Positions 22,201 to 32,775 of a stretch of DNA of 64,000 bases are shown in pieces. Source of the stretch: Pardosa pseudoannulata (taxonomy: Eukaryota; Arthropoda; Arachnida; Araneae; Lycosidae). How positions within the stretch are numbered: the first letter of the stretch is position 1; the number at the start of each line of letters is the position of its first letter. The DNA lies in contig CM063499.1 of assembly GCA_032207245.1 (NCBI GenBank), positions 83,870,666 through 83,934,665 on the forward strand, read 5' to 3'. Under the pieces are notes generated by a model. The model had not been told where the DNA came from and did no database searches. It saw nothing but the letters and a program-made list of their open reading frames with translations. The position numbers and the translations under genes were made by a program.

Positions 22201-24510
22201 ATCAAAAACTGGGCGAATAGGAGTTGTCTTACTAACTTTGATAACAGGTCTGTGAGGTAGATAATTAGCAGGCAAATCTTTATCTTCAATTGGTACTTCT
22301 TCGATAATTCCTTCACGCAGCCATTCGAAAAATATACCCTCATAACTATCATACAAATTTTCCTGAAATAACTTCTTGGTTGTGGTGTCTAACCTTCTTT
22401 TAGCTTGCTCAAAATTATCAGGTAAAGGCACACAGTTATCTAACCAAGGCAAATGAACTTCATAGCGATTATCTTCATTGTACCTAACAGTTTGAAGAAA
22501 ATTTTCAGTAGTCAAATTCTCTTGCTCTTTTTTAGACAGCTTTTCAATAGGATCCTTGATTCCAATAGAGTCCAGTTTCCAGAAGTCCGAAATGTCAAAT
22601 TCTTTAGCGAAAAGTGAAGTCACTAACATGGCATTGCTTGTAGTAACTTTACTATCAGGAACTTTCCCTAACAAAGTCCACCCAAGCAAAGTTTCAATAG
22701 CTACTAATCCGCATGGTAAGACCCTACGCTGACCGATTAAAATCTTTCCAAAAATATCAGCTCCTATAAGTACTTGTACAGGTTGTGGCTTTTCTCCAAC
22801 ATCACTTAATGTTATATCTCTTTCTTGAAGCTCTTTTAACCAAGGCCCGGAGTTCACAGGTGATACATCATTACAAATAGCTACCTGATCCAAAGCTTCA
22901 AAGTTGCACGCAAAATTGTTCTTAATATTTTTCAACCTAATTCTGTAACATGTATGTACAAATTCTTTAGATTTAATCCCACCAAACAGTGAATGTACCA
23001 GAGTTTCTTTCTTTACAGGAACGTATCCCATTTCTTCGGCAAGACTCTTTACAATATAAGACTTTTGCGAGCCTGTGTCCAAAACAATTCGCACGATTTT
23101 CTCTTTTTTATCTGATATGAGCTTGCACTTTAGAGTCTGTAAAAACACTTTAGGACCCACACTCAGGTTGGACATGTTGACCTCGTTGAAAACTTCAGTT
23201 TCTTCCGTCTTCTTGAAATCATTTTTTCTTGACTCGTTTGTTTCGCACATCAAGGGAACATGTTTTTTCCCGCAAATTACACATCTCAAAAATGAACGAC
23301 ATTTTCGGACTGGATGACCAGGAGCCAGACAGGCAAAACAACAATTTTTTTCCCTCAAAATCTTTTGTTTTTCATCTAAACTCATTTTCTGTGCAGAAAA
23401 ACAGTCTGCACTGGGATGAGTTTTCTCGCAAAACACACATGACTTTTTGGTTTCATGAATATGTGGATTGGTAAAAAGACCGGAGGCGGTGGGTGTTTTA
23501 TTTTGTTTTACTCTTGGTTCAAATTTTTTATTTCTAAACCCAATATTGTCTTTCTTTTTGTTTAAACCGAAACCTTGCATCGCCAAACAAATCCTTTCTT
23601 CTGATTCTACTTCAGATTTTAAGAATTTTAGTAAGCTATTAAGCCTTTCTTGTGGTTCGCCACTATGTTTGAAATCAGGACCTCTTTGTCTTTGCCATGC
23701 TCTTAGTATATCTTCCGGTAAACATGATTCAACCAAAGGATGAAGTAGAGCAGCGCTTTTATCCGTTGTTACGCCAAGTGTCTCTAATGCCCTAATCTGA
23801 GACTCCAAATGGTCATACAGCGTACATAAATTAACAGTCGAACTTTGCGAAGCGTTTTGTAAAACCAATTTTAAAAGCTCGCGGACATAGAATTCTATAA
23901 GTAAATCAGTTCGACCAAAACGTGATTTTAAAGATTCAACAGCTTTGGCGTAGTTGGCGCCGGTGGGTGGAAAACTTTCCACTACCTCCCGAGCTCGTGA
24001 GCCGCTAATGGTTGCTTGCACTAAATACTGAAATTTATTTTCTGGTGCTATATCAACATCATTATGAACATGTTCGAACTGGCTCCAAAAAGGCAACCAG
24101 TCCTTTAAATCTCCCGAAAAATGGCGTAATTCTAACTTAGGTAAGTGAAATTTCTTTTTTACACTACCTGACTCTGGAGTTTTATCATCTTGAGTATCTA
24201 AAACTGTCCGGGAGTTTAATTTCATCAAATCCAACTCATGTTGTCTTTGTCGTTCTCTTTCTTCTTCTTGGCGCTTTCTTTCATCTTCTTGGCGCTTTCT
24301 CTCTTCGTCTTGGCCTTCTTTTTTCTGCCTTTCAGAAACAGTTGTGGCTAGTACGGTTGAAACAAAATCCGGATCATTTTTATATTCTTTACTGTTTAAA
24401 ATTACATCTTTAAGTGTAGATATGGTAACCTTCAACGGTAAGTCCTCATTGATCTCTTGACACAAACAAATTAGGTCTTCTTTCTTGAAGCCTTTAACAG
24501 ATGCAAACAT
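19249..24510 (-). pseudogene. BEL/Pao Gag-Pol polyprotein with one in-frame stop
   Basis: Starts at ATG 24510 (MFASVKGFKKEDL); the open frame reaches upstream into the PBS but has no earlier ATG. In order: Glu/Arg-rich coiled coil (about residues 65-100), Gag capsid-like domain (DUF1759 type, about 120-290), three knuckles (CVFCEKTHPSADC; CCFACLAPGHPVRKC; CVICGKKHVPLMC), aspartic protease IVLDTGSQ (about 478), reverse transcriptase with FYVDNLV (about 900), RNase H-like domain (FCDASRD, FYWSDS), and integrase with an HHCC finger. A TGA at 20218-20220 interrupts the integrase after GPLYLKD; the same frame continues KKAWVCIF to MYCDNGTNFVG and WWERLIG, ending at 19249. All three integrase acidic residues remain. 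The polyprotein would be about 1,750 residues. Apart from the single stop it looks functional. Confidence 0.95.
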
Positions 24511-24526
24511 ATTGACACTTAATAGT

Positions 24527-24542
24527 CCTGTCACGGACGCCA
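24527..24542 (-). other. Primer-binding site of the BEL/Pao element
   Basis: On the minus strand, two bases after the LTR end ACGAGA, the sequence TGGCGTCCGTGACAGG begins with the expected TGG. The priming tRNA was not established. Confidence 0.8.
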
Positions 24543-24544
24543 GA

Positions 24545-24876
24545 TCTCGTAAAAAAATAAAAAAGGAGAGTTTCTTGTGTTGAAATAATTAATACTCCAA
24601 AAGTATTAATACTGCCAAATCTCATTTATTTCACACATAAACATGACAACTAGAGTCCAAGACTCACCTAGTTATAACAATAACAATTTTTTTTTTTATA
24701 GAACACTGTTCATTAAACAAAACAGAACGAGAGCTTCCTTGTTGCCACAGCGAACAAAACAGTATACTTTTTCAATATCCTTCAGTTCACGGTGACAAAA
24801 ATAAAACAATGACAAATAAATTTAAATAATTGTTTTGCTTTTAACATAAATCGAAATTTATAAAGTGGATCTCACA
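24545..24876 (-). repeat. 5' LTR of the BEL/Pao element
   Basis: 332 bp and nearly identical to 18871-19203. Contains a TTTATAAATTTCG TATA-like motif near its minus-strand start. Confidence 0.95.
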
Positions 24877-26139
24877 TCAACAAATGAATTTTGTAGATAC
24901 ATAATTTGCCCTAAACTGCCAAAATATTGATACAGAGCAAGATATAACAACCATACCCATACTAGGGTTACCATAGCTTAAAACGGTTAGCATGTTTTCT
25001 AGAAGACTCCCTGTTGTATCCACATGTATCTGGTCCAGTGTTGCCAACCATACGATAATTATCGTATATGTACGATAACTTAGGACGCTGTACGATGAAA
25101 AATTATGTGACATAATTCTGAAAAACTGTACGATAATTTCCTGATAAGTACGATAAAACAACATTAGACTAATGGAGAATTAAAAGAACGGGTAATTTAA
25201 CTGTAACTCTATAAAGATCAACAACAAAAAATAGAGAATGTCTAATTAATTTTTTTATCACTTTTTCCCATCAAATAATTATTGTTGTACATTTCACAGC
25301 AGCTTAAGGGCCATATTCTCCACGATTTTAGCACTCGGATCTAACCGCGGATCAGCATTTTCGTATTCCTCAACGAGAATCCGCGGCTTTCAGCTCGTTT
25401 TAATCCCTCATTTCTGATCCCTCGAATTTGGAGGATTAATTGCCTAATCCACGGATACTACATTTTACGCATGCGCACTGCGTTGAAAACAAACATGGCG
25501 GATAAGTTATCCGATTTGAAAAAATCTTGAATATTTAAGAATTTCGAACAAAACGGCAATGATATGTGCATTTACATCGAACAAATGATTTGGAATTTTT
25601 ACTTCTATGAACAAATTATTTCGACTGTATGATATTTCGGTTGCGTTGTCTTTAAATAAAAGTACAGTACAGCTGTTTGCTACAAACTTAACTAGAATGA
25701 CGAAAGGTATGTTGACTTAATTATACACTATCCTTTAAAAATTATATTGATCTTTTTGCCTATTCCATATTTCGCCTATGGATGATTTTAGATATCGGTG
25801 GCTCATCTAAGCCCGTTAATTGTGTGCATCAACATCTCTTTCATATATTAACATGCTGACTGTTGGTTTGTTTATTTTAAATTATTTACCTTTCTTTGGT
25901 TTTATACATGAAAATATTTGATGTTTGAACATTATATTAAATTTGAAGCCAATTTTACTCTTATATTTATTTATTATGAAATTTTAGAATTAAGTATAAT
26001 CTGTAATTGTAAATATTATCTGTATTTTGCTATGAATGTATATATATATACACACTTAAAAATAAAATGCTTTCATTTATATACTTTTATTACATGTTAA
26101 TGTAATGCTTAACACATACCAATGAATCAACTTTGAGAA

Positions 26140-26506
26140 AATATACTTTATATACATTAATATTCTTATTAAATTCTTCCAGATCAGTTAGATAATTCCT
26201 CTGATGTTTGTAAGATTTTTTTTCATCATATACCCAGCAACTTTATTTACATAATACAGTTGTTAGTTTACAGAATATACATTTACAAATTACTGTACTT
26301 TGATAATTCAAAATTAACAGCCATGTCTCATAATTATATTAATATTTTAACTGTGTACATAAATAAAAACATGTTATTTCATATTCATTATAATTGTTCA
26401 TTCACAATATATTTTTGATTTTCGAATATTCTTAAATCTAACAGGTAATTATGACTAAAAAATTTAAATGAAATTTGTGTACATTTATATGCTTAAGGTG
26501 TGTGTG

Positions 26507-26550
<44 letters not shown>

Positions 26551-29085
26551 AACATATATATATATACACACACACACATATATATACATATACATACACA
26601 CATTAAGAAAGGGTAAAACCTAGAAAATAACAGATTTCAGTTGTTATAGATGTTAGCTCCAACAATTTTTTTTAAATCAACCTAAATTAATGTATTAGTG
26701 ATAATTTTCATTTTGTTTCATTAAAGAAGTATAATAGTGCACATAAATGTAAACAGATATTTTATTTTTGGTATATGGGCATATGAGGAAACAATTCATA
26801 AGTCCTTCGACCTCCTTCTCAATTAAGAAATCAGCTCCATGTTGCTAGGAAGTTGCATTAGCATCAGAGTTACACATTTATGTAAAATTTCAACTCATTC
26901 GACTTATAGAAAGTGAGTTTACAAAATTTGACAACTATATAGCTGTGAAACTAAATAAAATTATTTTATGAGTTATTCTTGTAAAAACTTTTAGCAAAAA
27001 TTATTTCTGACAGAAATATTTGTAAGTCGTTCACTTTTGCTAAAGTTTGTTGTTAATCATATTAAGAGACACAATAAAAGGCAGCTTTTAACAATGTGAC
27101 AGTTGTACTTGTTCAAACCTTACATGATATAGTTTGTATTCATTTCATGTTTTATCTAAATATTTTCTCTCCTTCCTTTCTTATTAATTTAATTAACCTT
27201 AAATATTTTAGAACTTTTTTATTGTAGGCATTTCATTTCAGGAAAAAAAAATCATATACCTTAATTCTTTCTATAACTATCCATCAAGATACTTTTTTCT
27301 TCTGAACAAATGCAGCACACCTTCAAATTTGTATTTTTGCAAATGTCCTATTAATATAGTACTCAATTTAGAAGAGTTACTTGTGTAATAATATCAGATA
27401 TTCCATTTTTCAAGGTTCGGTTGTTAATCTATTTTATAAAATTTTATTATTATACTGTAAAGGAGATGATTTTTTGTTACAACATTATTATAACAGTATA
27501 TGTATATATGTGTATATTTTTTAAGAAATAAAATAACTCTTCTAATGGAAAAGAAATATAAGCATTGTTTATGTTGTGAATTTTACAACTTTTGAGGGAC
27601 AGTAGTTGCTTGTAAGTTCTTTCTTGCAAACAAAAAATTGTTTTATCTAAACACAATGTGATAAGATTTATTGTTTTGTACAAAATTAAATGCTTCTAAT
27701 AGTGCATAGAAGCATATGCATAGTTTGTTCTTGTCACAAAAAATATTTATAAAAACATGGCTTGAACATTTTATTTTAGTTCATAAAATGTTTTGACAAT
27801 GGAAAGCTAGATGAATACTTGATGAATGCTGCTATAAAGAATTTAAGCAGTATTTATTTGAGTGTTTTTTTGGCTATAATGAGTTAAAGCAGCATGTCTA
27901 TATTACTTTATACATTTCTTTATTTGCATAATATTCTTATAAAATTCTTCAAGGTAAATCAGAAAATCCTCCTATGTTTGCAAGTTTTGTTAATATATGG
28001 CCAGCACATTTATTTACATAATACATTAGTCATTTTACAAATTATGTATTATTTACAAGTTAATGTAGTTCAATAATTAAAAATTAACAGTTATCTCTCA
28101 AAATTATCATATTAAGATTTGAACTCTGTAGAGAAATAAAAGAAATGTTATTTCATGCTCATTATAGATAAACATTCATAAGACAATTTCAGTTTTTGAA
28201 TATTCTAAAACATAACAGATAATTATATAGATAACACATAACTATAAAAAATTATATGAAATTTATTTGTGTACCTTGTATTCCTATTAGACTCAAGCGG
28301 TTAGTGGGAAATGAGTAAACATTGAATACTACAAGATTTGACTTTTACATTGCTGTGAAACTAAATAAATTCATTTAATCAGTTAATCTTGTAAAAATTT
28401 TCATCAAAAATTACTTTGAATGAGAATATTTATAAGTCATTCACTTTTGCTAGATGTGTTTATTAATCTTATTGAGCAACACAATAAAAAGGCAGCTTTT
28501 AACAATATGACAATCGCATTTGCCCAAACTTTGTATGATGCAGCTTGCATTCAGTTCATGCTTCATCTAAATATTTTCTCACCTTCCTGTTTCAAATTTT
28601 TGATTAACCTTAAATATTTCAGAATATTTTTATTATAAGCATTTCATATCAGGGGGAAAATCATGTACCTTAGTTCTTTCTATAACTATCAATCAAAATA
28701 CTGATTTTTCTTTAAATTTCTACAGAAATAAAGCATTTTCAAATTTCTTTTTGGCATAATTTTTTATAACACTGAATATTTAAAACAAAAACTCTTCTAA
28801 AAGAAGGTATGTAAGTATATTTTAGGCTGTGAATTTTACAAATCTTATAAAGAATGAAATGCATTTGTTTAGAAATTATATACATTGTTATCAGAAAAAA
28901 TATTTTCCATAAAAGATGGCTTGAATATTTCATTTTAGTTCATAAAATGTTTTGACACTGGAAAAGCTAGAAAAATACTTGATGAATATTGCTATAGAGA
29001 ATGTAAGCAAATGCTATTTGAATGTTTTTTCCCTTTGCTATAAAAAGTTATAGAAGCATTTCTATATTTCTTTATACATTACATT
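26140..29085 (+). repeat. Old tandem duplication inside the Harbinger-ended element
   Basis: Unit 1 (about 26140-27905) and unit 2 (about 27906-29085) share ordered landmarks: TTTATTTACATAATACA, AAAATTAACAG, AATGTTATTTCAT (in part), CACAATAAAAGGCAGCTTTTAACAAT (27070 and 28480) and TTAGTTCATAAAATGTTTTGACA (27778 and 28936). Spacings shrink along the unit, so unit 2 has lost several hundred bases, or unit 1 gained insertions such as the (TA)n/(CA)n tract at 26503-26602. Divergence is considerable. No ORF is shared. Confidence 0.75.
26503..26602. repeat. (TA)n/(CA)n microsatellite
   Basis: GTGTGTGTAAATATATATA through CACACACACATATATATAC, about 100 bp of alternating dinucleotides. Confidence 0.9.
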
Positions 29086-31387
29086 AATATTTTTATTTTC
29101 TAACTTTGGAATTTGTATAACTCTAATAAAAAATTTACTGTAAAATATTTGTTAGTTTTTGTTAATTTTATATACTAAATAATTTAAACTGCTAAACTGA
29201 AACTTAAATATGACAATTGAATATGTACTCTCAGACTCTAGAAACAAATAAAAGTATGATACAGATAGTTCAGATAAATTATCAGTATATTTTTTGTGCT
29301 AATTTGATCATCTTTTTATATGAATTATTAGAATTTCTTGGAATTTTTTAAAATCAGACGTTGGTTAAAAATTAAACTATAATGATGTTACAAGAAATGT
29401 GTATAATCATTAAACACATTCTAAAAAATTTAAAACTGTTTTGATTAACCTCAAAGAATGATGAATAGAAGAGGTCATAAATTAAATAGGATGTAAGTAG
29501 AAATTTTTATTAGTATTCATGACCTTAAAGGTGAAAAATAAAAGGAATATATTTGAACAGAGTTTCTTCAAGGAAAGCAGGAAAGAAAATATACTAAAAG
29601 TTGGACATTTGATTTTCCATTAATGCTAAAGAATATCAAAATAAGTTCATAGTCTTAAAGAAGTGTTGACAACTTTCACTTAAAAAGTATAACTTTCAGT
29701 ACTTTATTAATGTAATATATGTAATGTAAAATTAAAAAAAAAAAAAAAATCAAACCATGCCAAATCAATGAGTAAGATTTAGCTGCTTTGCTGAACTAAA
29801 ATTTGGATAAAACAAGATGTGAAGTTTCATAATGCCTTTTCAAGTCATTAAAAATGTAAAAAAAATAATAATAAATAAAAGTAATTAGATAATAAAAGTA
29901 ATGCTAATAAAAGTAAAGATGTGTATAAGAGTAAGAGAATAATATTGGCAAGGTTTCTTTATAAATTTATGTGTAGAAAAAAATTAATTAAAAAGGTGAT
30001 CAACAAAACAAATTTTGATTTAAAAAGCAGTTGAAAATTTTGTAATGCACAATTGTAAAAAAATTATATTAAATTAATGTCAATTGTAAAATCATTAAAT
30101 TCTTATCAAAATAAATTTTTAATATAATATAACATTTTAATCTGAGCTAAATATGCTATGCTTTGAATCATTTTTGGCTAACTAGAACGATTTGGAAAAA
30201 TAATATATTAACTTTAGCATAAGTAAAATTAATAATATTGCACCGAATACTATAAACTAAAGACTTGAGATTTTCGCCATATAAATAACACGATGCGTAC
30301 GCAACCGGGTGAGAATTTCGGTCACCGACCAATCAAAACATAGCTTACAAAATTTTTGCCAGTTGATCGGTAGATCGGGGAATCCACTCATGGAGCATAT
30401 GATACCAGTTAAGTCACAGTTAACGGCGTGTTATCGCTGATCTACAGATTCCCTGATCCGTCATTTGATCCTGGATACCCCGATTTTGGTGAATATGGCC
30501 CTAAGAAGCATGTTTTGAGGTGCTTCTTCATTAAATGAAAGTAAATAATCCTGACACAGAGGTTGAGAAAGCCCATATGTACTGTGTAATAAAAGAAAGT
30601 AAAGTGTCAGTTATAAAAAAAATGTATATTTGTGAAATTGAATATATGATCTAGGTATAATGTTTGATATTTTTTTAAACGAATATAAAATAAAGAATTT
30701 TAAAAATTGTTATTTCCAGTGTTTTTATCTGCTAGTTATTTCAAATTATTTAAATCAGTCTAAAACATAAAATTGTTAAATGCAAAATTACTGAATATTC
30801 ACAATTATACTGGAGATATTTCTTTAATGATTACATAATTATGGATAATTAGAAGTAATTTTGCATTTTATTTGTTCTATTGCAGTTTTCACTAAAATAT
30901 GGCATTTTTAGTAATTAAACCAATTATTAAATAATCGGTTTTATTACTGAATATTTCATATTAAAAAAACCCACAGTAAATAATGAATTATAACATTATT
31001 AAAAAGTATATATATATACACACACACAATTTTATTCTTAGATCAGTAAAGAAAAATCACATGTCTAGTCTTTCCTTTAAAGTAAAATACGGGATGATAG
31101 AAAAATATTTAATGAATCCTCTTAAAATATTTACATATTTCCCCCCCCCCTCCCAAAAAAAAGTGTGGGGGGAGAGAAATGTATAACGAGAAAAATATAT
31201 CGTACAAGCGCCATCTATTATTACTATTTTTAACTATTACAAAAAATGTACGATAATTTATAAGCCAATGCCGTAATTTTAGGACCTTGAATACATAATT
31301 TTGCCTTTGCAGGTTGGCAACACTGATCTAATCTATGCAATTCACCTTTCAGAAAATACTGTTTGTCGAGCTTATGTAATTTTGTTT

Positions 31388-31835
31388 AGATCGTCTTGTA
31401 CCTATCTCTGTTTAAATATCAATTATCATCACTTGTGAGGTAAGTTAAACAGATTATCATAGAATTAGCAATGTTTTCCTTAATTTATGCATTCCATTGA
31501 TGTCTTTGATGTGTCTAATTAAATTTTGGCTTTCGAAATCGTATTTAATTTTTCAAATCAATCATAACTTCAAACTATATTTAAAATTTTTGTATTCCAG
31601 AGGTAATCTATAATTTTTCAAAATGCCCTTTGTGACAAATCTTTAAAATTTAATAAGATTTTATATGAACACATTCGTCAAGTTCACAAACAAGTAAATC
31701 TTGTAGGTTTATATGTCTGCCCAGTAAATAATAATTGCGCAAAGTTATAAATTTCCGCTGCTTCGAGATTACACATTAAAACATATAATGGTATAATTAT
31801 TGAAAGTAAAGGTCTAACATTTAATTCACTTTCTG
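31388..31835 (+). pseudogene. Decayed 5'UTR exon and C2H2 exon of an unknown zinc-finger gene
   Basis: CATCACTTGTGAG followed by GTAAGTT (31440) is a strong donor, and GTATTCCAG at 31600 a strong acceptor after a 161-bp intron. The exon from 31601 contains a finger whose second half reads CDKSLKFNKILYEH and RQVH. About ten bases are missing compared with the inverted relative at 58422-58571, so ATG and finger are out of frame. A second, degenerate finger-like part (YVCPVNNNCAKL, later SRLHIKTYNG after another shift) runs to CTTTCTG followed by GTAAG (31836). It might once have been the 5' end of the zinc-finger gene at 36.9 kb on the same strand; that is speculation. Confidence 0.5.
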
Positions 31836-32332
31836 GTAAGTTTTTTTTATAAGTAGATATACAACATATACAAATTAAGCATGTTGATAGGAGATATTTC
31901 TACTTAGTAATCAGTTATAACTTATTTCTTTTCTAAGTGTTTCTATGTTTGTCACCAGTTTTGGGGCAAGTCCAACCCACTTACTGTAATAAATCTGAAC
32001 ATTTCAAAAAGTCATTTGTGAATTTTTTTTAATAATTAGTAGAGTGAATATAAGTTTATAGTTAAAAAACAAATGCCGATTAAAAAAATGCATTGAATTG
32101 TTTAATTCTATTTTTACTTGTCATTTAGCTGAAGTTACTGAGTTTGGTATTTATGTATTATCCTATTGACCCTATTGCCAAGTAAAATTTGTTCACCAAG
32201 AAAATTCAAAGCAAGAAAGTTTAATAGGTGGGTAAATGTATATTATTCTGGTTTTTTCTTAAATTGTAGAATAAAATTTGGCTTGATTGAACGACTGGGT
32301 CCCCCCTGCCAAATAGGCGATAACGCGCCTGG

Positions 32333-32505
32333 TTTGGGAGTTATAAGGCTTTAAAGTTGCTAGATTTGTCTAAAAAATACACTATCAGCATACCTTTAAA
32401 TTACACTTGCTACTCACCTAATTCAGCTAGAGATATGTGCAAGACATTATTTTAAACCTTTTTTAATGGGCATTTGTTTGATATAAAACACATGATGACT
32501 TAAAA
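32333..32505 (+). repeat. Left arm of an inverted repeat
   Basis: From GGGAGTTATAAGGCTTTAAA through CACTATCAGCATACCTTTAA to about AACACATGATGAC, it matches the complement of 34862-35036 with few differences. The arms enclose the pogo element. Confidence 0.85.
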
Positions 32506-32775
32506 ATATTTTAAAAAATTAAATTTAAAATTTAAATTTCTCAAAAACCCAAGTTTTTAAAATTTTGAAAAAAATCTTAAAAATCGCTCATATTATTGTT
32601 AATTAATCCCCAAAGTTTCATGTTGCGATCATAATGGGATCACAAGCTACAAAAGTTTTTGTTTCATATATTTACTATTTCAATAACAAAAATGAGAACT
32701 TGCATTCATTACTTTTAATCTAACTCAGCTGTATAGGAGGGCATTAATGTTTACACAATACCTTATCGACATATA

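Larger units (their letters stand above)
18871..24876 (-). mobile_element. BEL/Pao LTR retrotransposon, complete, one premature stop
   Basis: The 6.0-kb element has two LTRs (18871-19203, 24545-24876) that differ by one substitution (AAACCTGAC against AAACATGAC) and one T in a homopolymer. A perfect 5-bp duplication TCAAC flanks it (18866-18870, 24877-24881). A PBS, a single long Gag-Pol frame and a polypurine tract (GGTGGGAGGA on the minus strand, abutting 19203) are all present. Near-identical LTRs imply recent insertion. It sits inside MULE-like copy 2, so that copy is older. Confidence 0.95.
16255..25009. mobile_element. MULE-like DNA transposon, copy 2 (inverted), host to pogo and BEL insertions
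   Basis: The ends are GAGTTTTATACAAT (16255) and, on the complement, GAGTCTTCTAGA (from 25009), matching the two different ends of copy 1. A perfect 9-bp duplication CCTGTTGTA flanks it (16245-16253 and 25010-25018), with one extra A at the left junction. Removing the BEL element (18871-24881) leaves about 2.74 kb, close to the 2.67 kb of copy 1. Blocks match copy 1 in inverse order: 17440-17520 with 14410-14520, 18240-18300 with 13730-13790, and 18770-18870 joined to 24882-24990 with 13127-13300. Unlike copy 1 it keeps a Ulp1-like protease ORF. Confidence 0.75.
25308..30501. mobile_element. Harbinger-ended non-coding element, 5.2 kb
   Basis: Inverted ends GGGCCATATTC followed by TCCA or ACCA (25308 rightward, 30501 leftward), flanked by TAA on both sides (25305-25307, 30502-30504). 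This fits the 3-bp TAA/TWA target site of PIF/Harbinger elements. A GC-rich, CpG-containing arm lies at each end (25310-25510 and 30280-30490). The left arm includes ACAAACATGGCGGATAAG, a start-codon-like context followed by an 11-codon frame. The interior is AT-rich without a transposase and carries an old tandem duplication. Confidence 0.7.
25036..31325. mobile_element. hAT-ended DNA element, 6.3 kb
   Basis: Ends are CAGTGTTGCCAACC in inverted orientation, 14 of 14 matching (25036-25049, 31312-31325). Flanks ATCTGGTC (25028-25035) and ATCTAATC (31326-31333) fit an 8-bp hAT duplication with two mismatches. ACGATAATT motifs are reiterated near both ends (25053-25160, 31200-31260). No hAT transposase was recognised inside. 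Most of its length is a nested Harbinger-ended element (25308-30501). Confidence 0.7.

Noticed and set aside
19487..23743. Plus-strand ORFs across the BEL/Pao element
   Set aside because: They overlap the 1,430-codon polyprotein in antisense and carry no domain signature.
25028..25160. Independent regulatory array of ACGATAATT motifs
   Set aside because: The motifs lie immediately inside the hAT-like terminal repeat and recur at its other end, so they are better explained as subterminal transposon repeats.
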